Positions 27,168 through 35,559 of a stretch of DNA of 64,000 nt are shown here, in pieces. A model generated the notes under the pieces. It was not told the DNA's origin. It ran no database searches and worked only from the letters and a program-made list of their open reading frames with translations. A program made the position numbers and the translations under genes. Source of the DNA: an uncultured Allobosea sp. (lineage in GTDB: Bacteria; Pseudomonadota; Alphaproteobacteria; Rhizobiales; Beijerinckiaceae); contig NZ_CAMFKW010000024.1 of NCBI RefSeq assembly GCF_945957345.1, positions 1 through 64,000 of the forward strand. The letters run 5' to 3'. The first letter of the stretch is position 1, and every line of letters begins with the position of its first letter.

Positions 27168-27830
27168 ATGAGCGAGGACGCGCCGGCCAGCGAGGGCGAG
27201 CGTACCGTCGCCTTCCTGCTTTCGCTCCGCGCGCGCGGCGTGCGCGATCTCGCGCTGCTGCGCGCGATGGAGCGCGTGCCGCGCGACCGCTTCGCGCCCG
27301 CCCGCTTCGCCGATCTCGCCCGGCAGGACGTGTCCGTGCCGCTGCCCTGCGGCCAGACGATGACGGCACCGCATACGGTCGCCAACCTGCTCGTCGCGCT
27401 CGACCTGCAGCCCGGCGCGCGGGTGCTCGAGGTCGGGACCGGCTCGGGCTATGTCTCGGCGCTGCTTGCCGCGATGGGAGCCGAGGTCGTTTCGCTGGAG
27501 CGTTATCGGTCGCTGGCGCTGGCCGCGCATGAGCGCGTCTCCGACAGCGGTTTCGGCGGGGTCGTCGACCTGCGCCATGCCGATGGGTTTCAGCCGGACC
27601 GGACGCTCGGCCGGTTCGACCGCATCCTCGTCAACGGCGTCACCCAGGCGGTGCCGGAGGCGCTGCTGGCACGGCTCTTGCCCGGCGGGCGCCTCGTCGG
27701 GGCGTTGCGGGTGGAGGGCGCGGCGCGGCGGGTGGTGGTCACGCATCTCGAAGACGGGCAGTTCGACCACGCCACCGGGCCGGCGCTACGCCTGCCGCCC
27801 TTGATTCCGGGGCGCTCGCGCGCCTTGTGA
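27168..27830 (+). CDS. pcm: Protein-L-isoaspartate O-methyltransferase
   Basis: 220 residues. Signatures: VPRDRFAPARFADLARQD, PLPCGQTMTAPHTVA and the SAM motif VLEVGTGSGYVSALLA. It methylates L-isoaspartyl residues to start repair of aged proteins. The C-terminus ends PLIPGRSRAL, as usual. The ATG follows GGGGAGGGGC. Confidence 0.94.
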   Translation: MSEDAPASEGERTVAFLLSLRARGVRDLALLRAMERVPRDRFAPARFADLARQDVSVPLPCGQTMTAPHTVANLLVALDLQPGARVLEVGTGSGYVSALLAAMGAEVVSLERYRSLALAAHERVSDSGFGGVVDLRHADGFQPDRTLGRFDRILVNGVTQAVPEALLARLLPGGRLVGALRVEGAARRVVVTHLEDGQFDHATGPALRLPPLIPGRSRAL

Positions 27831-27878
27831 GGCCGTGCGGCGAAGCGTTATCGCCGCGAGATCCAGCGTCGGGCTTGC

Positions 27879-28193
27879 CTACCGGCGATGCAGGATTTCG
27901 GAATCGGGAATGCCATCGCCCGTCAGGCGAAGCTCGTTCCGATCGAAGAGGCCGATGAAGCGCTTGCGGCCGATCTCGAAGACGATCATCCGGCCGGAGA
28001 TATTCCGCAGAGTGAGCGCGTCACGCTGGAACGGCCGGGTGTCATCCGTATTGCCAAGCATCCTCTCCGTGTCGATCAGAATCCGTCGATTTTCCGACCG
28101 CCACGTGCCGTGCATCTGCTTCAGGATCGGCTCGGCCGACCGGGCCTGCGAACCGAAAGCGAGTACGAGACAGGCCAAAGCCAAGCGGAGCAT
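27879..28193 (-). CDS. Small exported hypothetical protein
   Basis: 104 residues with a Sec signal peptide (MLRLALACLVLAFGSQARSA, probable cleavage after ARSA). The mature 84 residues have no motif that I recognise; GTWRSENRRILIDTERML and LRLTGDGIPDSEIL suggest a small lipocalin- or beta-type fold. It lies on the opposite strand inside the surE - pcm - nlpD cluster. Function unknown. Confidence 0.72.
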   Translation of the reverse strand: MLRLALACLVLAFGSQARSAEPILKQMHGTWRSENRRILIDTERMLGNTDDTRPFQRDALTLRNISGRMIVFEIGRKRFIGLFDRNELRLTGDGIPDSEILHRR

Positions 28194-28389
28194 GACGCTG
28201 CGTTAACGTATGCGGAATGTGCCTGCAACCGGATGCGTCCCAGCGAAAACGGCTCTCGTGATCCGCCGGAGTCCGGCGATCGCGCCGTGAGCAGCTCTTA
28301 CCAAGTTTCTGAGGTCGTTTACGCGAAATTAAGCTCAACGGGACTTTAATCGCGTTCATCGAGTTGCGTCGTTCGCGAGTACTCAGTTC

Positions 28390-29781
28390 ATGCGTAGCCA
28401 AGCCGGATCGATCAATCCCCGCGCTCTCCGTCGTTTGTCGACGGTGTGCCTGTTCGCTCTCAGCGTCAGTGCCTGCTCGTCGGATGCGATGCGTTTCACC
28501 GAGACGCCCTTCGACAGTCCCTTCAAATCCGCCCAGGCGCCAGCTCCTGTTCGCGATCCGGTCACGACCGGCTCGATCGGGCAGGTTTCGAGCGCGCCGC
28601 TGCAGCCGGTGGCCTCTGCGCCTCTGGTTCGCTCCCAGCCTCTGCCGGCGCCGCAATCGTCCGTCGCGCTGAGCGCGCCGCCGCGGCAGCCCGTTTCGGG
28701 CAGCTCCGCCGGCTGGTCGGCCCAGGGCGGCACTCCGGTCGTGCTGGCTCAGGGCGAGACGCTTGATACGATCTCCTCGCGCTACGGCGTGCCGCGCGCC
28801 GCCATCATGTCGGCGAACGGGCTGAACAACGCGAACGTGGCGCCCGGCACACGTATCACCATCCCCGTCTATAACGCTGCTGCCGCTTCCTCGCCGGCTG
28901 CTCCTGCCGCTGCGCCGGCTCCGGTGCGCCAGGCTGCCCAGGCGCCGGTCGAAACGCAGCGCTTCGTCGCCGGCCCGTCCGCTGCCCCGCGTCCCGCGGC
29001 GCCGGCTGCCGTCGATCCGAGGGCGCAGGCCAGGGCTGCTGCCGAGGCGAAGACTGCTGCGGCCGCCGAGGCCAAGGCGAAGGCCGCCGCTGACGCTCAG
29101 GCCATGAAGGAATCCCGCGCCCGCTTCGCTGCCGAAGCCAAGGCCAAGGCGGATGCCCGCAAGACCGCGGCCCTGCCGACGCCGGCCGCCAAGCCTGCCG
29201 CGGCGCCGGTTGCTGCCGTGAAGCCTGTGCCGGAAGCGAAGCCGGTCAGGACTGCTGCGCCCGCCGCCCAGCCGGCGAAGCCCGTCGTCGTCGCGAGCGC
29301 TCCGGCCGCCGAGCCGAAGCCCACCGCGATCCCGAAGGCCGATCCCGCTCCGGAGCCGAAGACCACGGCGAGCATCCCGAAGCAGGAAGAAGAGGCAGCC
29401 TCTTCGGCCGACAAGGCGGATTTCCGCTGGCCGGCCCGCGGCCGCGTCATCTCCGGCTATAGCGGCAAGGGTGGCAACGAGGGCATCAACATTGCGGTTC
29501 CCGAGGGCACGCCGGTCAAGGCGGCCGAGGGCGGCACGGTGGCCTATGCCGGCAGCGAGCTGAAGGGTTACGGCAATCTCGTCCTGATCCGCCACCCCAA
29601 TGGCTACGTCTCGGCCTATGCCCATAACGGCGATCTCAAGGTGAAGCGCGGCGATGTCGTGAAGCGTGGCCAGGTCGTCGCCAACTCCGGCCAGAGCGGC
29701 AACGTCTCCTCGCCGCAGCTCCATTTCGAGCTGCGCAAGGGCTCGGCGCCGGTCGATCCGACGCCCTACCTGAACAACTGA
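28390..29781 (+). CDS. NlpD-like LysM / LytM (M23) lipoprotein
   Basis: 463 residues. Lipoprotein signal (lipobox VSAC near residue 29), a LysM peptidoglycan-binding domain at about 117-160 (LAQGETLDTISSRYGVP), a long Ala/Lys/Pro-rich linker, and a C-terminal LytM/M23 domain (about 345-463). The metal-binding His and Asp of active M23 peptidases are replaced by Asn (GGNEGINIAVPEG), while AYAHN and LHFEL keep the later His. E. coli NlpD has the same loss and works by activating amidases. With surE - pcm upstream, this is the NlpD position. It should act at septal peptidoglycan. Confidence 0.9.
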   Translation: MRSQAGSINPRALRRLSTVCLFALSVSACSSDAMRFTETPFDSPFKSAQAPAPVRDPVTTGSIGQVSSAPLQPVASAPLVRSQPLPAPQSSVALSAPPRQPVSGSSAGWSAQGGTPVVLAQGETLDTISSRYGVPRAAIMSANGLNNANVAPGTRITIPVYNAAAASSPAAPAAAPAPVRQAAQAPVETQRFVAGPSAAPRPAAPAAVDPRAQARAAAEAKTAAAAEAKAKAAADAQAMKESRARFAAEAKAKADARKTAALPTPAAKPAAAPVAAVKPVPEAKPVRTAAPAAQPAKPVVVASAPAAEPKPTAIPKADPAPEPKTTASIPKQEEEAASSADKADFRWPARGRVISGYSGKGGNEGINIAVPEGTPVKAAEGGTVAYAGSELKGYGNLVLIRHPNGYVSAYAHNGDLKVKRGDVVKRGQVVANSGQSGNVSSPQLHFELRKGSAPVDPTPYLNN

Positions 29782-29844
29782 TACCGGAGCCGCGGACGAG
29801 GTTTCACCCTTCGATCGGTTCCGCGAGACCCTCCCGATCGAAAA

Positions 29845-29885
29845 GAACGGGGCTGCCCCAGAAAAGGGCGGCCCCGTTTTCGTTT
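29845..29885 (+). terminator. Terminator of the NlpD-like gene
   Basis: Stem AACGGGGC with GCCCCGTT, extended by GCCCC/GGGC pairs around an AGAAAA loop, followed by TTTTCGTTT. Confidence 0.85.
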
Positions 29886-29894
29886 GTGATACCT

Positions 29895-29987
29895 CGTCAT
29901 GCTCGCCCTTGTGGCGAGCATCCACGTCTTGAATGCGACCTTCGATCGGCGAAGACGTGGATGGTCGGGACAAGCCCGACCATGACG
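29895..29987 (+). repeat. Dispersed cloverleaf repeat, family A, copy 3
   Basis: Same architecture as the copy at 24768: CGTCATG / CATGACG outer arms, GCTCGCC hairpin, CCACGTCTT / AAGACGTGG hairpin, GGTCGGG / CCCGACC hairpin. It lies between a terminator and the stop codon of the convergent DUF815 gene. Confidence 0.87.
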
Positions 29988-29994
29988 TGGAGGT

Positions 29995-30879
29995 CTACCC
30001 CTCCAGCTTCCTGCCCAGCCGGCCGGCCAGGTCCTGGATGTACTGCCAGGCGGTGCGGCCGGAGCGGGAGCCGCGGGTCGTCGACCATTCCAGCGCGTCG
30101 CGGCGCAGCTCTTCCGGCGCCACGTTCAGTCCGAAATGGCCGGCATAGCCGTTGATCATCTCCAGGTACTCGTCCTGGCTGCATTTGTGGAAGCCGAGCC
30201 AGAGGCCGAAGCGGTCGGAGAGCGAGACCTTCTCCTCGATTGCCTCGCCCGGATTGATCGAGGTCGAGCGCTCGTTGTCCATCATGTCGCGCGGCAGCAG
30301 GTGGCGGCGATTCGAGGTGGCGTAGAACACCACATTGTCCGGCCGCCCCTCGACGCCGCCGTCGAGCACTGCCTTCAGCGACTTATAGGAGGTGTCGTCG
30401 CTGTCGAAGGACAGATCGTCACAGAAGACGATGGCGCGGTGCGGGTCGTTGCGCAGCAGGCTCATCAGCGGGGGCAGGCTCTCGATGTCCTCGCGGTGGA
30501 TCTCGATGAGCTTCAGCGGCAGTGCGTCCTTGGCGAGGCGCAGATTGGTGTCGGCATGCACAGCCTTGACCAGCGAGGACTTGCCCATGCCGCGTGCGCC
30601 CCAGAGCAGCACGTTATTCGCCGGCAGGCCCTTGGCGAAGCGCTCGGTATTCTCGGCCAGCGTGTCGCGGACGCGGTCGACGCCGCGCAAAAGCGAGAGG
30701 GCGACGCGGTTGACCTTCGGCACGGGCACCAGTTCGGAACCCGCAGCCTGCCAGACGAAGGCATCGGCGACCTTGAGGTCGGCGGCCTTGCGGCGGGGCG
30801 GGGCGATGCGGTCCAGTGCATCGGCGATGCGCAGTAGCGTGGCCAGTGTCTGGTCGGGGGCGGTCTCGGTCGTGGTCAT
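29995..30879 (-). CDS. DUF815 family AAA-type ATP-binding protein
   Basis: 294 residues. Walker A GARGMGKSS at about residue 94, Walker B with VFCDDLSF, and sensor TSNRRHLLP fit the DUF815 branch of AAA ATPases. The N-terminal about 60 residues are helical. No experimental role is known to me; the gene is widespread next to yajC-secDF in Hyphomicrobiales, here divergent from yajC. The ATG at 30879 starts MTTTETAPDQ. Confidence 0.88.
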   Translation of the reverse strand: MTTTETAPDQTLATLLRIADALDRIAPPRRKAADLKVADAFVWQAAGSELVPVPKVNRVALSLLRGVDRVRDTLAENTERFAKGLPANNVLLWGARGMGKSSLVKAVHADTNLRLAKDALPLKLIEIHREDIESLPPLMSLLRNDPHRAIVFCDDLSFDSDDTSYKSLKAVLDGGVEGRPDNVVFYATSNRRHLLPRDMMDNERSTSINPGEAIEEKVSLSDRFGLWLGFHKCSQDEYLEMINGYAGHFGLNVAPEELRRDALEWSTTRGSRSGRTAWQYIQDLAGRLGRKLEG

Positions 30880-30907
30880 GGCGGCGGGGCCTTCGTTTCG
30901 TCCTGTC

Positions 30908-30936
30908 GAACCGTACCGTACCGTCCGGTACGGTTC
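30908..30936. promoter_or_regulatory. 11-bp inverted repeat in the DUF815 - yajC intergenic region
   Basis: GAACCGTACCG and CGGTACGGTTC are exact reverse complements separated by 7 bases (TACCGTC), with GTACC repeated in tandem in the left arm. It is 29 bases from the DUF815 start codon, in the region of its promoter. The arrangement suits a TetR-type operator; no TetR gene is nearby. Confidence 0.55.
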
Positions 30937-31169
30937 AGGGCGCTAGCTAAACCGCGTCGTGGATGGTGCGCAAGAGGCATTGCGCGAATGGCAGCCAGCC
31001 CATAGGTGAGGGATCGCGCATGGGCGACCGGGCGCGTCCGATTGATTTCACGGCGTTGCTGGCTATAGTCCGCGCGATTTTGCGGCCGGGCGATGGTTTT
31101 GGCCTTACGTCTTTCAACCAGAGATTCGCGGTCGGCGGCGTGCCGCCGCCGTACCAGAGGAGCGTCTTC

Positions 31170-31496
31170 GTGATCACCCCCGCTTTCGCCCAGGCCACGG
31201 GAGCCGGTGGCGGCGCCGACATGCTGATCCAGCTTGTGCCGTTCCTGCTGATTTTCGTCATCATGTGGTTCCTGATCATCCGGCCGCAGCAGCGCCGGGC
31301 CAAGAGCCATCAGGAGCTGATCAAGAACGTGCGCCGTGGCGACACCGTCGTTACCTCGGGCGGCCTGATCGCGAAGGTCTCGAAGGTCGTCGATGACGCC
31401 GAACTGGAAGTCGAGATCGCCGACGGCGTGCGCGTGCGCATCGTGCGCGGCATGATCCAGGACGTCCGCTCCAAGAGCGAGCCGGTCAAGAACTGA
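31170..31496 (+). CDS. yajC: Preprotein translocase subunit YajC
   Basis: 108 residues from a GTG start at 31170 with GAGGAG 8 bases upstream; this gives VITPAFAQA, a typical start. One membrane segment (MLIQLVPFLLIFVIMWFLII, about 19-38) is followed by the RPQQRRAKSHQE signature and a small cytoplasmic SH3-like domain. YajC associates with SecDF and YidC. The frame is open to 30963 but the upstream part is not conserved-looking. Confidence 0.93.
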   Translation: MITPAFAQATGAGGGADMLIQLVPFLLIFVIMWFLIIRPQQRRAKSHQELIKNVRRGDTVVTSGGLIAKVSKVVDDAELEVEIADGVRVRIVRGMIQDVRSKSEPVKN

Positions 31497-31559
31497 GAAT
31501 GCGGCGGCTAGGGCTCCCGACGCGGGAGCCCGGGCACGACAACAAGGCTGTTCACGCAT

Positions 31560-33170
31560 ATGCTTCGTCTCCAGGCCCGCAAGGTCATCCTCGTCCTGCT
31601 CGTGCTGTTCATCGGCTGCGGGCTCGCCGTGCCGAACCTCTTGTCGCCCGAGACGCGCAAGGCCATCGAAACCAACGCACCGTCCTGGATTCCGCGGGCT
31701 TTCCTGCCGATCCATGCGGTGGTGCTCGGCCTCGACCTGCAGGGCGGCTCGCACGTCCTGCTCGAGATCGACCGGGCCGAGCTGGTGCGCAGCCAGGTCG
31801 TCCAGCTGCGTGACGACGTCCGCCGTATCCTGCGCGACGAGCGCGCCGCGCCGCAGGGGGGCATCCAGACGCTGCCCCGTGGTGTGCAGGTGCGCGTTCC
31901 CGACGCTGTCGAGCGGGCGCGCGTGATGCCGAAGCTGCGCGAGCTCGCGCAGCCAATCGGGACACTTGGCGCCTTCGGGCCATCCGGCAACCAGTCGATT
32001 GCCATTGCCGAGCAGCCTGACGGGCTGATCCAGCTCACGGTCACCGAAGCCGGCTCGAACGAGCGCATCCGTCGCGCTGTCGAGCAGGCGATGGAAGTGC
32101 TGCGCCGTCGCGTCGATGCGTTGGGCACGACCGAGCCCAACATCCAGCGCCAGGGCCTCGACCGCATCCTGGTGCAGGTGCCGGGCCTGCAGGACCCGCA
32201 ACGCCTGAAGCAGATCCTCGGCGATACGGCCAAGCTCGAATTCCGCCTCGTTGGCGACGCCAACAGCAGCGATGTCGACATGCTGCCCTCGCAGGATGCC
32301 GGCGGACAGACGGTGCCGGTGCTGCGCCAGCCCGTCGTGGATGGTGCCGACCTGATCGACGCGCAGCCGGCCTTCGATTCGCGCTCGGGCCAGCCGATCG
32401 TGAACTTCCGATTCAACATCCGCGGCGCCCAGCGCTTCGGCCAGATCACCACCGAGAATCTCGGCCGCCCGCTGGCGATCGTGCTCGACAACAAGGTGAT
32501 CTCGTCGCCGGTCATCCAGTCGCCGATCACCGGCGGCTCGGGCCAGATCTCCGGCAATTTCACGGTCGAGCAGGTCAATAACCTGTCGATCCTGCTGCGT
32601 GCCGGCGCGCTGCCCGCCAAGATGACCATCGTGGAAGAGCGTACCGTCGGCCCCGGCCTCGGCGCCGACTCGATTCATGCCGGCAAGATGGCGACCCTGA
32701 TCGCGACCGTGCTGGTCGTGATCTACATGCTCGCGACCTACGGCGTCTTCGGGATGATCGCGAGCATCGCGCTCGTCGTCCATGTCGGCCTGATCTTCGG
32801 CCTGATGTCGTTCCTCGGCGCGACGATGACGCTGCCCGGCATCGCCGGCATCGTGTTGACCATCGGCACCGCGGTCGATTCGAACGTGCTGATCTATGAG
32901 CGCATGCGCGAAGAGGAGCACCAGGGCCGCAGCCTCGTCTCGGCGCTCGAAGCGGGCTTCCAGCGCGCCTTCGCCACGATCATCGACTCCAACGTCACCA
33001 TGCTGATCGCGGCGGTCGCGCTGTTCTCGCTCGGCTCCGGCCCGGTGCGGGGCTTCGCGGTCGTGTTCATCCTGGGCATCCTCACCACCGTCATCACGGC
33101 GGTGACGCTGACCCGGATGCTGATCGCGATCTGGTATCGCTGGGCCAAGCCCAAGCACCTTCCGTTCTGA
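31560..33170 (+). CDS. secD: Protein translocase subunit SecD
   Basis: 536 residues: N-terminal membrane helix (about 5-22), LGLDLQGGSHVLLEID at the start of the large periplasmic P1 domain, and five C-terminal helices with the RND-type motif IGTAVDSNVLIYERMREE. SecD uses the proton gradient to pull exported proteins through. Order yajC - secD - secF. Confidence 0.96.
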   Translation: MLRLQARKVILVLLVLFIGCGLAVPNLLSPETRKAIETNAPSWIPRAFLPIHAVVLGLDLQGGSHVLLEIDRAELVRSQVVQLRDDVRRILRDERAAPQGGIQTLPRGVQVRVPDAVERARVMPKLRELAQPIGTLGAFGPSGNQSIAIAEQPDGLIQLTVTEAGSNERIRRAVEQAMEVLRRRVDALGTTEPNIQRQGLDRILVQVPGLQDPQRLKQILGDTAKLEFRLVGDANSSDVDMLPSQDAGGQTVPVLRQPVVDGADLIDAQPAFDSRSGQPIVNFRFNIRGAQRFGQITTENLGRPLAIVLDNKVISSPVIQSPITGGSGQISGNFTVEQVNNLSILLRAGALPAKMTIVEERTVGPGLGADSIHAGKMATLIATVLVVIYMLATYGVFGMIASIALVVHVGLIFGLMSFLGATMTLPGIAGIVLTIGTAVDSNVLIYERMREEEHQGRSLVSALEAGFQRAFATIIDSNVTMLIAAVALFSLGSGPVRGFAVVFILGILTTVITAVTLTRMLIAIWYRWAKPKHLPF

Positions 33171-33197
33171 CGCTGCCAACCCCTCAGGAGATTGGCC

Positions 33198-34163
33198 ATG
33201 CGCATGCGCCTGCTTCGTATCGTTCCCGATAACACCAAGTTCAAATTCGTCTGGTTCCGCCGCTTCAGCTATCCGCTGTCGGCTGCCTATTCGATCCTCG
33301 TGCTCACGCTCTTCCTGACAGTCGGCCTGAATTTCGGCATCGACTTCAAGGGCGGCACGCTGATCGAGATGCAGACGAAGGGCGTGGCGGTCGATATCGG
33401 CCAGATCCGCCATACGGCCAACGGGCTCGGCTTCGGCGAGGCCGAGGTGCAGGAGTTCGGTTCCGGCGGCGAGGTCTCGATGCGCTTCGGCATGCAGCCG
33501 GGCGGCGAGACGGCGCAGCAGGCGGTCGTCGTCAAGGCGCGCGAGGCCTTCGCCGCGACCTATGATTTCCGCCGTGTCGAGACGGTCGGCCCGCGCGTTT
33601 CCGGCGAGCTCGTGCAGGCCGGCACGCTCGGCGTCGTGCTCGCGATCGTCGGCGTGCTGATCTATCTCTGGTTCCGCTTCGAGATGCCGCTGGCGATCGG
33701 CGCGATCCTCGGCACGCTGCACGACATCGTGCTGACCATCGGCTTCTTCCTGATCACGCAGCTCGAGTTCAACCTGACCTCGATTGCGGCGATCCTGACC
33801 ATCGTCGGCTATTCGCTGAACGAGACGGTCGTGGTGTTCGATCGGACGCGCGAACTGCTGCGCCGCTACAAGACCATGCCGGTGGCCGAGCTCCTCGACC
33901 TCTCCGTGAACTCGACCCTTTCGCGCACGGCGATGACGGCGACCACGACGTTCCTGTCGCTGCTGGCGCTCGTGCTGTTCGGCGGCACGGCGATCGAGGG
34001 CTTCGCGCTGGTGATGCTGTTCGGCGTCGTGGTCTGCACCTATTCGGCGATGTTCATCTCAACGCCTGTGCTGCTCTACATGGATGTCCGCTCGGCTGGC
34101 GCCCGTGAGGAGGCGCAGGAGGCGGCGCGAGCCAAGTCTTCCGCCGCCAAGGCCAAGGCCTGA
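33198..34163 (+). CDS. secF: Protein translocase subunit SecF
   Basis: 321 residues from the ATG at 33198, with CAGGAG 7 bases upstream (a TTG two codons before it is open). Membrane helices flank a periplasmic loop starting GIDFKGGTLIEMQT; VGYSLNETVVVFDRTREL is the family signature near helix 4. Partner of SecD in the translocon. 21-31 bases separate it from its neighbours on each side. Confidence 0.96.
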   Translation: MRMRLLRIVPDNTKFKFVWFRRFSYPLSAAYSILVLTLFLTVGLNFGIDFKGGTLIEMQTKGVAVDIGQIRHTANGLGFGEAEVQEFGSGGEVSMRFGMQPGGETAQQAVVVKAREAFAATYDFRRVETVGPRVSGELVQAGTLGVVLAIVGVLIYLWFRFEMPLAIGAILGTLHDIVLTIGFFLITQLEFNLTSIAAILTIVGYSLNETVVVFDRTRELLRRYKTMPVAELLDLSVNSTLSRTAMTATTTFLSLLALVLFGGTAIEGFALVMLFGVVVCTYSAMFISTPVLLYMDVRSAGAREEAQEAARAKSSAAKAKA

Positions 34164-34186
34164 TCGCGGCCAGAGTTGCCAGTCAT

Positions 34187-34564
34187 ATGCCGCGCTTCGA
34201 GGGCTTCATTCCCGGTCGCTATCCGCTCGATGCCATCGGTGCGGGCGGGTTCCGCTTCGCCGAGATGAGCCACAAGGGCTCGATCATTGCGACGCCGGCC
34301 GGCATCCGCATCTGGCCCGTGACGCGGTTTTCCGAGGTGACCATCGAGAGCCTGCAGCCGGTGCTCGACGAGGCCGGGACGATCGATTTCCTGCTGATCG
34401 GGACGGGGCCGGATATCGCCTTCATTCCGCCCGCTCTGCGTGATCCCTTGAAGCAGGTCGGGATCGCGGTCGAGGGCATGGCAACCGGCGCTGCGGCGCG
34501 GACCTATAACGTGCTCGTCGGCGAGGATCGTCGCGTGGCCGCGGCTCTGATCGCGGTCGACTAG
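34187..34564 (+). CDS. Mth938-like (NDUFAF3-type) protein
   Basis: 125 residues with the Mth938 beta-alpha fold: SIIATPAGIRIWPV, DFLLIGTGPDIAFIP and TGAAARTYNVLVGEDRRVAAALI are the typical blocks. The mitochondrial homologue NDUFAF3 is a complex I assembly factor, and the bacterial gene is known to lie next to secF in alphaproteobacteria. Here it is 23 bases after secF. Confidence 0.88.
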   Translation: MPRFEGFIPGRYPLDAIGAGGFRFAEMSHKGSIIATPAGIRIWPVTRFSEVTIESLQPVLDEAGTIDFLLIGTGPDIAFIPPALRDPLKQVGIAVEGMATGAAARTYNVLVGEDRRVAAALIAVD

Positions 34565-34629
34565 ATGCCGGCCATGCCGGCTATACGTAGCGGGGGCAGG
34601 GCGCTTGCCCTAAGATTGGAAACGGCCGC

Positions 34630-35541
34630 ATGACGACGGGCCGAGGCGGGACGATGCCGCAGACCAATACCGACGACCGCAAGGATATCGCGCCGGCGCG
34701 CCTGCCGGAGGCTTACGCCCATTGCGCCGAACTCGTCCGCGAGCAGGACCAGGATCGCTATATCGCCGGGCTCTACGCGCCCGAGGACCGTCGCGCGGCG
34801 CTCTACGCGCTCTACGCCTTCAGCCTGGAGATCGCGCGGGTGAGGGCGCTTGTCAGCGAGCCGCTGCCGGGCGAGGTGCGGCTGCAATGGTGGCGCGACG
34901 TGCTGGAGGGGCAGGCCAGCGGCGAGACCCAAGGACACCCGGTCGCGGCGGCGCTGCTTGATACGATCAAGCGCTACCGGCTACCGGTCGCGCCGCTGAC
35001 GGCGCTGATCGATGCGCGCATCTTCGACCTCTATGACGACCCGATGCCTTCTCTGCGCGATCTGGAGGGCTATGCCGGCGAAACCGCGAGCGCTGTGATC
35101 CGGCTCGCCTGCATCATCCTGGCCGGCGGGCGCGACCCCGGCGGTGCGACGGCCTGCGGCCATGCCGGCGTCGCCTATGCGCTGACCGGGCTGATGCGCG
35201 CCTTTCCCTGGCATGCGGCCGAGGGGCAGGTCTATCTGCCGGCCGATATCCTCGCCCGCAACGGCGTGACCCGCGACGACATCGTGCGCGGGCGCGGCGG
35301 GCCGGGCGTGCTCTATACGCTGAAGGAGTTGCGCGAGATCGCGCGCGGGCATTTGAAGAAGCTGACCAGCCTCAGCGAGACGATTCCCTCCGGCCTGAAG
35401 CCGGCCTTCCTGCCGGTGGCGCTGGTGGAGCCTTATCTCAAGCGGATGGAGGCGAGGGGATACGATCCCTACCGCACCATCATCACGCTGCCGGCCTGGC
35501 GCCGGCAGTGGCTGCTGTGGCGGGCGTCGCGGAAACGCTGA
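34630..35541 (+). CDS. Squalene/phytoene-synthase-like protein (NDUFAF6-type)
   Basis: 303 residues. Alpha-helical squalene/phytoene synthase fold, with YALYAFSLEIARVRALVSEP and LRLQWWRD-type (VRLQWWRDVLEG) blocks. The two Asp-rich catalytic motifs of true synthases are not clearly intact, and no isoprenoid genes are near. The adjacent Mth938 gene suggests the bacterial counterpart of complex I assembly factor NDUFAF6. ATG at 34630 or 34654. Confidence 0.8.
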   Translation: MTTGRGGTMPQTNTDDRKDIAPARLPEAYAHCAELVREQDQDRYIAGLYAPEDRRAALYALYAFSLEIARVRALVSEPLPGEVRLQWWRDVLEGQASGETQGHPVAAALLDTIKRYRLPVAPLTALIDARIFDLYDDPMPSLRDLEGYAGETASAVIRLACIILAGGRDPGGATACGHAGVAYALTGLMRAFPWHAAEGQVYLPADILARNGVTRDDIVRGRGGPGVLYTLKELREIARGHLKKLTSLSETIPSGLKPAFLPVALVEPYLKRMEARGYDPYRTIITLPAWRRQWLLWRASRKR

Positions 35542-35559
35542 CCGCGACGCCATTCGTCA

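Noticed and set aside
28290-28350. Two TTAA-type half sites upstream of the NlpD-like gene as a CtrA site
   Set aside because: Spacing is 13 bases rather than the 7 of the TTAA-N7-TTAA consensus.
30876-33722. Very long open frame on the minus strand (948 codons) over secDF
   Set aside because: Shadow of secD/secF in GC-rich DNA: Arg/Ala/Asp/His-rich translation, no domain. Similar long shadows at 15741-17726, 17468-19930, 22675-24855 and 39682-42261 were rejected for the same reason.
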